A DNA stretch of 64,000 nucleotides from positions 205,896 through 269,895 of the forward strand of contig PYSS01000045.1 of the NCBI GenBank assembly GCA_003049465.1, read 5' to 3'. The translations under genes were made by a program, and so were the position numbers. The stretch is from Magnaporthiopsis rhizophila (taxonomy: Eukaryota; Ascomycota; Sordariomycetes; Magnaporthales; Magnaporthaceae). Within the stretch, counting starts at the first letter, position 1. Every line of letters begins with the position of its first letter. Shown here piece by piece: positions 11,548-20,010 of this stretch. Under the pieces are notes generated by a model. It did no database searches and had not been told where the DNA came from. It saw nothing but the letters and a program-made list of their open reading frames with translations.

Positions 11548-12637
11548 ACCACCTCCTCTTGGGAAAGATGGAGTAGAGGTTTTTGACGTACGCAAAAAAG
11601 GCGTCTGGGTGGACGAGGTGGGCACGTGGAACTGGAGAGAGTCGTAGCGGCGAGCCCAGTTGTCGCCGACCCGGGGGTACCTCTCCACCATAACGCTTTC
11701 GACGCCAAGCGCCTTGAGGCGGGCGGCGAGTACGACGGCACTGCGGGTGTAGGAGTGGATTCATAATCTCGTCAGCGCTCCCTCGCATCGCGGGGGATAA
11801 ACCGCGATCTGCTTACGCATTCCCACCCCCGACAATCAAGGTTTGGGTCTCAAAGTCCTGCTCGCTGCTAATGGCCCGGCCGGGCTGCCTGAGCAGCGCC
11901 TCGTTCTCGGGATGGACGTCGAGGCTCTTGAGTCTTGTCGAAAGTATCCATATCTTCCACTCCACCTGGTTCTTGTCGTCACCCCTCACGGGCAGCAAAA
12001 GGACCTTGCCTATCGCTTTGGTGGCCGGAGAGCTGGTGGCAAAGGAGATATGGCAGTCGATAAAGCTCTGGTATTGTAGTTTGGTCAGTTAGAAACTGTT
12101 CGCTCGGGGGACGACGCATGCGACAGATGGCTGCCACCTACAAACACAGGGTCGAAGTGGGCATCACCGTCGACTTGGAAGCCCTCTCGCGACAGCCCCC
12201 TAAGTCTGCTGGTTTCCAAAAGACTGGCGGCAATGGTTGAGGGAGTGCCGAATGTGCGCAGATGCCAGGTTAAGACGACGTTGTCCTTCCAGTACGCCTG
12301 GGAGGCGTTGAAGCACTCCTCCACGCCCGCAGCATCTCCCCCGGCCAGGGAGGTATTCAACTTGTCCAGAACTCGGCGGACCAGCCTGGCGGGCTCCTCT
12401 CCTGTCAGGGACGACGCATCAACGGTGCCTGGCGCCACGGCCGGGAGCGGTCTCTTTGCCATCATGGTCCGCAGGTCTACCGCGGGAGGGTAGGCCGCCG
12501 CCTCGCCCGCAACACCCGCGGCAGGGTTGGGCAAGACCGCTACGGTTAGGGACACACCGGTCAGTCGTTGTATTCGAGATCTCTGCTTGAAACAACAGTG
12601 TTGCGTTTTTGAAGATGGACCTACCGTCGGCAGTCAT
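10261..12637 (-). CDS. FAD/NAD(P)-dependent monooxygenase with NTF2-like N-terminal domain
   Basis: Five exons, 12637-12625, 12539-12142, 12067-11817, 11740-11592 and 11444-10261, give 664 residues; every junction is GT-AG and in phase. The first exon is only 13 bases (M-T-A-D). Residues about 50-190 look like an NTF2/SnoaL-type domain. A first dinucleotide-binding loop, LIVGGGNAAVVLAAR, sits near 214-228 and is followed by ERYPRVGDNWARRYDSL, typical of group B flavin monooxygenases. A second Rossmann loop, VLVVGSANTAF, lies near 385-395, and ATG-type motifs include VVQATGLG and VVWCTGF. The family (dimethylaniline-monooxygenase-like/YUCCA-like) oxygenates soft nucleophiles or acts as a Baeyer-Villiger oxidase. 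The substrate is unknown. It could be the outermost tailoring gene of the adjacent polyketide cluster, but it lacks the cluster palindrome in its promoter. Confidence 0.8.
11517..11546 (+). repeat. (TG)15 microsatellite inside intron 4 of the monooxygenase gene
   Basis: Fifteen TG units, which are (CA)15 on the coding strand, lie within the 147-bp intron 11445-11591, the longest intron of this gene. Confidence 0.9.
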
Positions 12638-13883
12638 TGTTGCGCGGCAACAAGGCTGTTCGAGGATGCAGTGGCTGTCTGCAAACAACAAGAGCAATTC
12701 CACAAGGGTTACGAGTGTTTTGTTTAATCAGGCTGACCAGATTCGACCAAGACACCAGCGTGAACGTCAAGTGGTGTTGTTGTACAAGCCAGGCATTTAA
12801 TATCCCATCCACCCGACGCATCCGGGAGCCTGTGGGACGCGGCCCGTTGGAGGTCCGGAGTAGGTATGGCGGGCGACTGGGGTGTGCCAAGTGGGAAACT
12901 AACGTCGGCATCAATGGGCCGCGCGGGATGTGGGGGCATGCTCATCAAGTCCGAGGACGTTTGATCCGAGGCGGCTCGGGTCGAAAGCCGATGACACGTA
13001 CCAGGGGCCTTGTTGCATGCTTGTACAAAATGGGACCGGACAAAAAAAGCTTCGGCCCCACGGTGTCTGGGATAAAGCGTTGCAATCGGGGAGGTCGGCC
13101 TCGTCTTATGTATTGGTAGGTACCTAAGGTAACTTTGCAGGCTGTCCATGTAGGCGTCCCGCTATCTCCGAGATACGCGAGTCCGGTGAAGGCGGCCGAA
13201 GCTGCAGGGGACCGCAGGTCCGAGTCGTGGCGTGACCAGTCTTAGCGGACACGAACTTGACCTTTTTTCCGGGACGGCGGGTTTCCTGGAGTCAAAGAGC
13301 GAGATGTTAAGCGCTAGCATACTACTACGGTACTCGGTGCCGCTGCAGCATCTTGACGTAAGATCGACCCTGGCTTCGCAAGGCAGCTCCAAGTGAGAAA
13401 GATATCGACATGGATGATGGACATTGGCCGCTGACGCAGCCGCTGCACAGCCTCTGGTGCAACGACACCACACCCCTTGCATTGTTGCGTCTTTGCTATG
13501 CACTTGCTCAGTTTGATACAGACCAGGCTCGTTGACATCGATACCAAGACACCTGCCGACATGTCCCTCGTCGACGCAAACCCCTGCATTTAGGGGCTTC
13601 TTGGCTTCGGTCTGGATGAGGAGGGAGATGGCTGACAGGAAGAGGCCGTTGATGCGACAGGTTGTATTTTGATTCAAGGCGCGGTGGTGATTAAAGTAGC
13701 AAGAGGAATTATTCTTCACAGGTATCAGCAATGCCACACAAAGAAGGAAATGGCGGGAAAGGCGGGAATGGCTTGTATTTATACAAGTTTGCCATCACGT
13801 CATCTCCCCGTCCGGAACTCCAGGAGTGTTTCCCTAAAGATTCGAAAAAACCTAGCCGGCATTGGCGCCCTCGCAGCTTTTCC
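12638..13883. other. intergenic region upstream of the monooxygenase gene
   Basis: This 1.25-kb region contains the monooxygenase promoter and the 3' flank of the GST-like gene. An open frame on the minus strand (13737-13162) has a hydrophobic stretch followed by many cysteines (GVCVDEGHVGRCLG, WCRCTRGC), but no good ATG precedes it. It is treated as a possible relic only. No palindrome CGG-N3-CCG was seen. Confidence 0.4.
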
Positions 13884-14851
13884 TCAACCCTCCTTCCACT
13901 TCTCGTAGTCGGGGAAGTACCGATCATGGATGCGTGAAGCATACTCGACCAGAACAGGGAATCCCTTGATGATCTTCTGGGATGCAGGAGCACTGGGCGC
14001 ACGCGGGAACATGCAAAGTCAGCAGACAGTTTCGCGGCCCGCTCTGAAGGACCCTTACAAGGCAGCAAGCAGTAGCCGTATCAGGAGGAGGGAATAAAAA
14101 AAACTCACGCGGCACAAACCAACGACGACGCGACGAAGCCAAACAAGGTGGCATCGGCTTCGGTCGGGCCGCTTCCACCAAGCAGCCAGAACGGGTCAGC
14201 AGTGTCCCCGGCGGCGGCACCAGTACCAGCAGGAGTGGTGTTGCTCGGCTTGTCGTTGTTGCCACCGCTGCTGCGCGCCTCGACCAGTAGGTCGCAGACG
14301 GCGGCCCAGACCTCGTTCTGGAGCTCGGCCTTCTCCTCGGCCGTCAGGCGGCCAGTGCCCTGGCCGAACAGCGTCCTGGCCACACCGCGGTACGCCAGCG
14401 CGCCGACGACGACCTGAACCGGGTAGGGCAGCTGGCCCAGGACGCCGCCCCGCATGGTATAGTAGTTGTCGAACCAGCGCTCGCGCACCTGGTAGAAGTA
14501 CAGCTTGTCCTCGAGCAGCGCACGCACGGCCAGATCGTGCGCGACCCGGGCGGGTCCCATGGCCTGGCGGGCGGCACCGTTGATGTCGGGCAGCACGCCG
14601 TCGCGAACCAGGCGGCGGATCACGAGCGTGCTGTCGCCCTGGGGCTCGCCGGCCGGGGAGCCCGAGGAGGAGTCGTCGCTGATGGACATGTACGGGATCT
14701 TGCCGCGCGGCGCCTCGCGTGGGGAGCCGACGCCGAGGACGTAGGGCACGCGCGCGAAGCGCAGTCGCGCCTCCAGCTTGACCACGAAGGGGGACCACGG
14801 GTAGGCGTTGGTGGCGGGGAAGCCCCGGTATATGGTGATTGAGGGCGGCAT
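13884..14851 (-). CDS. metaxin/FAXC-type GST-fold protein
   Basis: Exons 14851-14109 and 13992-13884 give 283 residues; the intron of 116 bp (GTGAGT/CAG) is phase 2. The first ATG is at 14851; the longer open frame upstream begins with a non-ATG codon. The N-terminus, ITIYRGF..YPWSPFVVKLEARLRFARVPY, then PRGKIPYM, matches the thioredoxin-fold domain of FAXC/metaxin-like glutathione S-transferase relatives. The C-terminal half is all-helical, with the second exon supplying KGFPVLVEYASRIHDRYFPD. A hydrophobic stretch around YPVQVVVGALAYRGVA may be a membrane contact. Whether it has glutathione transferase activity is unknown. Some anthraquinone-type clusters such as geodin contain a GST gene, so a role in tailoring is possible. 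A purely mitochondrial housekeeping role is equally possible. Confidence 0.75.
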
Positions 14852-15487
14852 GTTTCTGCCGGCTAGGTGTGCTCGACCGCTTGTGGTGAAAGTTTTGGCT
14901 GCCGAGGCAGGCCTGCTGCACTGACGGCGGGGATGACGGAGCGCGGGGGTGGCTGTATAAGGTCTGCTGCTGCTGCCTGAAGAAGCGAGCAATTATTCGG
15001 GCGTGTCAGAATCAACTGCGTAAATATACCCACCGAAGGGCACGTCTTATTCCTCGGACGTCGGCGCTAAGCATAACGGGCGAGGAAAGCTTGGGGTCCC
15101 GCTCGCGACACGACAGGGCCCGAACAAACAGCCAGCCATACGGCTGCCTCATTTAGCCTAGGAAGACCGACCGTCTTCGGGTCCGGCCGTCGGCATAAAG
15201 GATCCGCACCTGTGCCTCATGCATCTTTGGCAATCGGTCCCGACAGGAAAACCCCTCCCGGTGACACCAGTGCTAGTGATTATCCGTAAGCTGCCGCGCC
15301 GCCCAGACGCATTTTGTGAGGAAGACTTTCAATGGCTTGTTGGTTCGCTTAACTAATTGTGGAACCACAAAGTGAAATTAGCCCCCTTTTTTTTGCACGT
15401 TGGTGCCAGGACCAAGCAATATCATTCGATGGTGGTGGCTCAGCACGGTCGGACTCCACCGAGCTAGGCTGGTCTGCTGCAAGAAGG

Positions 15488-15523
<36 letters not shown>
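15488..15523 (+). repeat. A36 homopolymer
   Basis: Thirty-six consecutive A residues lie 453 bp before the AflR-domain gene. Together with a T35 tract at 17450-17484 it brackets that gene with opposite polarity. The exact length is likely to be unreliable in the assembly. Confidence 0.9.
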
Positions 15524-15525
<2 letters not shown>

Positions 15526-15895
15526 CTCGCCCGACCTCGGTAACGATTAGGCGACAGCCATCCTTTTTCACGATGGCTTTCCATGTTAGGGAATATTATT
15601 TTTTTGCCCTGGAATGCTGAAAAAGCACCTCACACGATGACGAAGAATCAAACGAAAGTTCAAGCCCTTTTCTGGTGGTGGTGCCTAACCCTCGCTTAAA
15701 TTCTGGGTTGCAGGCCACCTTGGCTTCAGTGACAACCGCCAGCGCCAACAGGCGGCAAAGCACTTGGTTCCCAGGTTACAGGGCGCTCACGGCCCAGGCG
15801 CTAAGCTGAAAAGGGGTTGGAGCGTTTTTTGCAGTTTTCAAGGAAATACGGTAGGGAGCATTCCTGCAGGGCTGGCAACTTCTGGCGCGGCATAA

Positions 15896-15901
15896 TATAA
15901 A
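15896..15901 (+). promoter_or_regulatory. TATA-like box of the AflR-domain gene
   Basis: TATAAA within CATAATATAAAG lies 76-81 bp before the ATG at 15977, an acceptable distance for a fungal core promoter. Confidence 0.4.
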
Positions 15902-15976
15902 GCCCGTGATGCGGTTGTCTGTTAGAAGGGATAACCTTGGCCGCAGGGCTCTCCGGGGTGAAGCTCGAATATCCTC

Positions 15977-16906
15977 ATGGCGGGGATCGATCACTCGGAC
16001 GGCGCCGACATCGTGGACTTTTTCCTAAACGAAAGTCCATTCACCCCATCCGAGGCCGAAGGCACACAACATCATGCCCTCTCTCTACCCACCATCGAAG
16101 GTGCTGAAGCGCAACTGTTCCACGTCGAACACAGCAGTCCATGGAGTAGCATCGGCGGGTCTAGCAGCAGCAGCAGCATCAGCAACAGCAGCAGCATCAG
16201 CAACAGCAGCGTGCAGCGGCGAAACTTGCTTCAGTTGGCTGCCCTGAACTACAAGAACCGGAAGTGCGACTGCGCGAGGGCGGGGCTGGCGGCCCTACAG
16301 GACCTGCATGTCCCGTACCCCTGGACCAACTGCATCCTCAACCAGCGGGTCACCTCGCCGCACGCAGAAGAGCCCCGCCGCGACGACGACGTGCTCGCGG
16401 CGATCGTGGCAGGGGTCCGCGTGGCCGAGAGGCTTTCTCAGTGCTCCTGTCTGGTCACTGGCCGGCCGGCCAAGCTCACGCTGTTCCTCCTGTGCGAGCG
16501 GCTCGTGACGTGGGTCGAGAGTTTCCTCGGCGTCAACGAGGGGAGGCAGCAGGATGACAATCCGGATTCGCGGCTGCGTCAGCAGGGAGGCCCACAGCAG
16601 GAAGAAGCATTACTACAGCCGGCAGCGTCGCCGCCAGCCACCAGCACGACCATCAAAACGGCAACGATGCGAATCCGAGTCCAGCAGACCAGCACCGCCC
16701 AGTTCGGCTCGTGCGTGCTCGAAGGCGGCCTGGTGTCGCGCCTGCGCATCTGCGCGGCACTGGACGCCTGCGGCAAACTGCAGGCGGTGGTGGACGAATG
16801 GCTTGCGGCGGCGGATGCGACCCGCTATCCGTTGGCTCGTGACTTGAACGAGCGGCTGGGGGTGCTGACGGCACACGCCAGGAGCAGCCTGATGGATTCG
16901 ACGTGA
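15977..16906 (+). CDS. AflR-domain protein without a zinc-cluster DNA-binding domain
   Basis: This is a single exon of 309 residues. The pattern CDCARAGLAALQDL, then DDDVLAAIVAGVRVAERLSQ-C-SC, then a leucine-rich helix LTLFLLCERLVTWVESFL, matches the C-terminal aflatoxin-regulatory (AflR, PF08493-type) domain. The end, SRLRICAALDACGKLQAVVDEW, resembles the last helices of that domain. The N-terminal 90 residues are acidic and Ser/Asn-rich, encoded by AGC/AAC repeats at about 16166-16208. No C-x2-C-x6-C zinc-cluster motif precedes it, and I could not find one in any upstream frame back to 15,500. The next gene is a complete AflR-like regulator on the same strand. It may be a truncated paralogue or a non-DNA-binding partner. 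Confidence 0.7.
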   Translation: MAGIDHSDGADIVDFFLNESPFTPSEAEGTQHHALSLPTIEGAEAQLFHVEHSSPWSSIGGSSSSSSISNSSSISNSSVQRRNLLQLAALNYKNRKCDCARAGLAALQDLHVPYPWTNCILNQRVTSPHAEEPRRDDDVLAAIVAGVRVAERLSQCSCLVTGRPAKLTLFLLCERLVTWVESFLGVNEGRQQDDNPDSRLRQQGGPQQEEALLQPAASPPATSTTIKTATMRIRVQQTSTAQFGSCVLEGGLVSRLRICAALDACGKLQAVVDEWLAAADATRYPLARDLNERLGVLTAHARSSLMDST

Positions 16907-17447
16907 GACGAGACCTGTACAAAATACATACAATATAGGGGATGGAAGGTGCCAGCTGAAAGCTGAACGGCTTGGGGGCGGCCGAATGGAGGAAAATGGA
17001 TCTTTGCATGGGTTAGGACGAAAACCCGTTTGTGCGACGCACGGTACCTTTGCAAGCAGAGGATGGGTGCCCCCGGTTGACTTGACCGAGGAAGGCGCTG
17101 ATGTAGTATTCTCAGGATGCAATATTGAAAAGCCTCTCGGAGGCGCGGGAAAAGGCACCGAAACAAGGTCGGTGCGTATTCCCTCCACGCGTCGCCCATG
17201 TCCAGAGCCGCACGTGGCTTTTTGACAACTCGCGCTTCTTAGGGGCAATATTGAAAGTGCTTTTCAGGATGCATCCATGCTACTCCGCCCCTTTCACCAC
17301 CAGGTACGGCAGGCGGGGAGTGGGAACGTTCGCATTCGCCAGGCTCGCGAGGCCACCAACAGGGAGATAAGGTGCCCAGCAAGCTGTCCTGTCATACGTG
17401 GTGCTGAACAAACAGAAAGGCTTATCATGGGGTGAAATATATATCCA

Positions 17448-17485
<38 letters not shown>

Positions 17486-17577
17486 GGAGATTCTTGAGCA
17501 TCCATGCATTCCAATCTACCACCTCCCACCGCCTGCCCGCTACTGTCCAGCCCTGCCACACGATTCTGGGGGCAAAG
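16907..17577. other. intergenic region with T35 tract in the AflR-like promoter
   Basis: This lies between the two AflR-related genes. It contains a run of 35 T at 17450-17484, ending 93 bp before the next start codon. No exact CGG-N3-CCG palindrome is seen, so there is no sign of autoregulation by that motif. Confidence 0.5.
17450..17484 (+). repeat. T35 homopolymer
   Basis: Thirty-five T residues lie in the presumed leader or promoter of the AflR-like gene. They mirror the A36 tract at 15488-15523. The length is probably uncertain in the assembly. Confidence 0.9.
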
Positions 17578-18693
17578 ATGCAAACAGGTAGGCCAAAGCT
17601 CCGCGACTCTTGCGACCGCTGTTCGTTCGCCAAGGTGCGCTGCACCAGAGAGAAGCCCGTCTGTGGACGCTGCGACAAGCTAGACGAGCCATGCTACTAC
17701 AGCCCGGCCCGTCGCATCGGCAGGCCAGCCGTGTCTCGCCGGGCCACCTCCACCACCGCACACGGCCTGGGGCTCAGCCGTCACCGCCACTCCCATCACC
17801 ATCAAGGCCACTCGTCACTCCAGCGGCAGAGGACGGAAGAAGTAACCGCCCACCAGTGTGACTCGCCGCTGGAAGCTCTTGCCGACCACCCTTGGCCATC
17901 ACCGTCTTCTCCATCGCCTGAGCCGTCGCTAGCAGCAGGGCTCGGCCTCGCGGCGGCAGATTTCACAAACATCTCCGACACCATCTGCATCTCGCCGGGC
18001 GTGTCGGCAGAGACCCTCATGGAGCTCTCCCCGACACCAGCCGTGACGCCCGCTCCCGCCTTGGTTTCTTCCCACTGGAGGTCTTCCAGTAAATCCGCAT
18101 CCAACCGAGACGATGTCTTGCTGTCGGCTCCGCAAACCGACAACCCTGCCGGCAGCGATTCGGACTGCGTTTCGAGACTCCTCGACACGCTGCTGCAGCA
18201 GCAGAGCAACACCCAAGAGCCGGCGGCAGACGGAAGGGACAGCCAACAACGCAAGTCATGCCAGACGACAACCGCCCAGACCGTGCCGGGAATGATAATC
18301 CAAGTCCTCATGTGCCCCTGCTCGCAGCGGCTGGACACGGCGCTGCTGATCGCCGCAGCGTGCCAGACCGTCCTGGACCGGGCTGAAGAAGCCGCAACGC
18401 AGCAGCAGCGACGACAGGCGCCGCAAAACATCGGCAGCGGCAGCAGCAGCAGCAGCAGCAGCAGCAGCCACGGCGACGGACATCACTTTGGCGGTGACGT
18501 CGAGTTCCGCCAGCTGTCCACGCTGGTGCTCAAGTTTACGCTGTACTACGGCGGCGGTGGCGGCGGCAGGTCTACGGGGCTGGATTGTTCTGGAGACGGC
18601 GCTGTGGAGGAGCTGTTGACCTGCCTAGCGGCGGAGCTCAGGGCGCGGCTCAACGCGATGATGCGCCACGCGGCTAGTAGCGCGATGGGATAA
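17578..18693 (+). CDS. AflR-like Zn2Cys6 cluster regulator
   Basis: This is a single exon of 371 residues starting at the ATG at 17578. The longer open frame upstream runs through the T35 tract and starts with a non-ATG codon. The zinc binuclear cluster has cysteines at 12, 15, 22, 29, 32 and 39: CDRCSFAKVRC, then CGRCDKLDEPC. A basic linker ARRIGRP follows, as in AflR. The middle is Ser/Pro-rich. The C-terminal domain (MIIQVLMCPCSQRLDTALLIAA, then FRQLSTLVLKFTLYYGG) fits the AflR-type regulatory domain. AflR-family proteins activate polyketide clusters. The likely targets here are the halogenase/MFS, thioesterase and PKS/anthrone-oxygenase promoters, which all carry paired CGG-RTN-CCG palindromes. 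A poly-Ser run near residues 286-299 comes from AGC repeats. Confidence 0.85.
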   Translation: MQTGRPKLRDSCDRCSFAKVRCTREKPVCGRCDKLDEPCYYSPARRIGRPAVSRRATSTTAHGLGLSRHRHSHHHQGHSSLQRQRTEEVTAHQCDSPLEALADHPWPSPSSPSPEPSLAAGLGLAAADFTNISDTICISPGVSAETLMELSPTPAVTPAPALVSSHWRSSSKSASNRDDVLLSAPQTDNPAGSDSDCVSRLLDTLLQQQSNTQEPAADGRDSQQRKSCQTTTAQTVPGMIIQVLMCPCSQRLDTALLIAAACQTVLDRAEEAATQQQRRQAPQNIGSGSSSSSSSSSHGDGHHFGGDVEFRQLSTLVLKFTLYYGGGGGGRSTGLDCSGDGAVEELLTCLAAELRARLNAMMRHAASSAMG

Positions 18694-18862
18694 TAAAGCA
18701 AACCATATTTGTAATTCTAGAGATTTGGGTGGTAGGCGTAAAGGGTGGTAGACCGGACGGTTAGTACACTAGGTATGGTTGGGCAAGTAGGTGTAATGGT
18801 TATAATATTTTGCCACAAGGCCTAGACCGCGTGCTAGTTGAATGTGGTCCTTTAGTAAAAGG

Positions 18863-19310
18863 TGTCGGCGCCACAAGTGGCCGCCTTTGACGCACTTAAT
18901 GTGCACGCGCTTTGTGTCATAGCTCCGTGCTGGACGGGTTGAGGGGCTCAGGGGTCACCCCTGAGCCGTCTCCAGGCTTATATAACCAAGGGCAACCCCC
19001 ACGACGGGAGCCTCCTCCTTTCTCTTCCTTTCTCCTTATCTAGCAAAGTAACGTCACTTTGGCTCCTACCGGCGGCGACCGCCCTTTAGCCCAGCCTATT
19101 ACGAGTGATCCGCCTAAGCCGCATCGCCAACCACGGCAACGACCAAATTACCACCTCGTCCATTCACGACGCTCTTAGCAATGGGCTAAAAAGCAACATG
19201 GTGCGCCCAGGACCTCAAGTCAGTCCGGCCGAGTACTTCTAATACCTCCGGCAGCATCAGGGGATGTGGAAAAAAAAATGACATCGAAGCATATAAGCAG
19301 CTCGAAAAGT
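18863..19310 (+). mobile_element. degenerate LTR and gag relic of an LTR retrotransposon
   Basis: The segment starting with TGTCGGCG has LTR-like architecture: a TATATAA box at 18979-18985 followed by a CT-rich stretch and a GC-rich end. Downstream, a plus-strand frame reads SSIHDALSNGLKSNMVRPG and then PAEYF-stop-YLRQHQGMW. The stop is TAA where CAA (Gln) would continue the frame, followed by a frame break at an A-run. The next readable part contains EAYKQLEKLHRAHAKRLKEL. This looks like a gag-type coding region destroyed by C-to-T changes and indels. No reverse transcriptase, second LTR or target-site duplication could be recognised, so the element class is not decided. Confidence 0.45.
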
Positions 19311-19316
19311 TGCATC

Positions 19317-19642
19317 GTGCCCATGCCAAAAGGTTAAAAGAATTATTAACCGGTATCCCACCAGTTGGGGCCGGAAGGGCATCATCAAGATTCACGAGGA
19401 CGAGCATATACGCATTCCACTGCTTGAAAATACCTTGTTGGAAAAGCGTGCGCAAAAAATCTCTCTCTCTCTCTCTCTCGTTCCCGAAAGGAATGGTTTT
19501 TTACGCAAGTTTTCCAACAAGGTGTTTTCGAGCGGTGGGATGCGCATATGTTAGTCCTCGTGCATATTGATGATGCCCTGCTGGTCTGAAATGGTGGGAT
19601 ACTGGTGGTTAATAGTTTGTTGGACCTTTTTGGCTACGGGCG
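19317..19642. repeat. imperfect inverted repeat (~145-bp arms) around a (TC)n loop
   Basis: Left arm 19317-19460 and right arm 19497-19642 are reverse complements with clear similarity along their length: CACGAGGAC, ACCTTGTTGGAAAA and TATCCCACCA recur in both in matching order. A (TC)10 run at 19460-19479 lies between them. Most differences in the best-aligned central part are C-to-T or G-to-A toward the left arm, at CpA and CpG sites. The left arm is continuous with the gag-like relic, so the right arm is probably an inverted duplicate of the same element. Confidence 0.7.
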
Positions 19643-20010
19643 GTGATCGAGCCTCGATCTTTATCTCTTCTCTTTAGTTTCCACCTCATTGGTTTCGAAT
19701 CGCGTCCCACTCCGAGTTTTGCCGTGATGTATGAACCTCCTGTAGGGGTCGAACGGGATGCTCCTCGGCATTTGTTTGGGACGTGGCCATTTGTACGGCC
19801 AGATTGATCTGAATGGATCTGGGGTCTTGCGCTTTGGCTGGTGACGTGAATTGGCGAAGGGGAACAGCCACAAAGTTGTTGCAGTAGATGCATGCACACT
19901 ACAAAAACATAATCTCCAGTCGTCATTTGAACCGCCAAACGTTATAATTAAAACCTCACGGCCAGAAGCGACGCCACTGTTTCGACTTTTCCAATTCCCC
20001 CCTTTCTAAA

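Larger units (their letters stand above)
14852..15976. other. divergent intergenic region with long poly-A tract
   Basis: This region lies between the GST-like gene and the AflR-domain gene. It contains near-matches to the cluster palindrome: CGGGTCCGG at 15178-15186 (one change) and CGG-N2-CCG spacing at 15235-15242. Neither is exact. The A36 tract at 15488-15523 and a TATA-like site at 15896 are listed separately. No gene is seen. Confidence 0.5.
18694..20010. other. retroelement-relic region between the regulator and the halogenase
   Basis: No intact gene is present. The region holds an LTR-like segment, a stop-interrupted gag-like relic and a large imperfect inverted repeat, described separately. 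The remainder (19650-20010) shows no supported feature. Confidence 0.6.
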
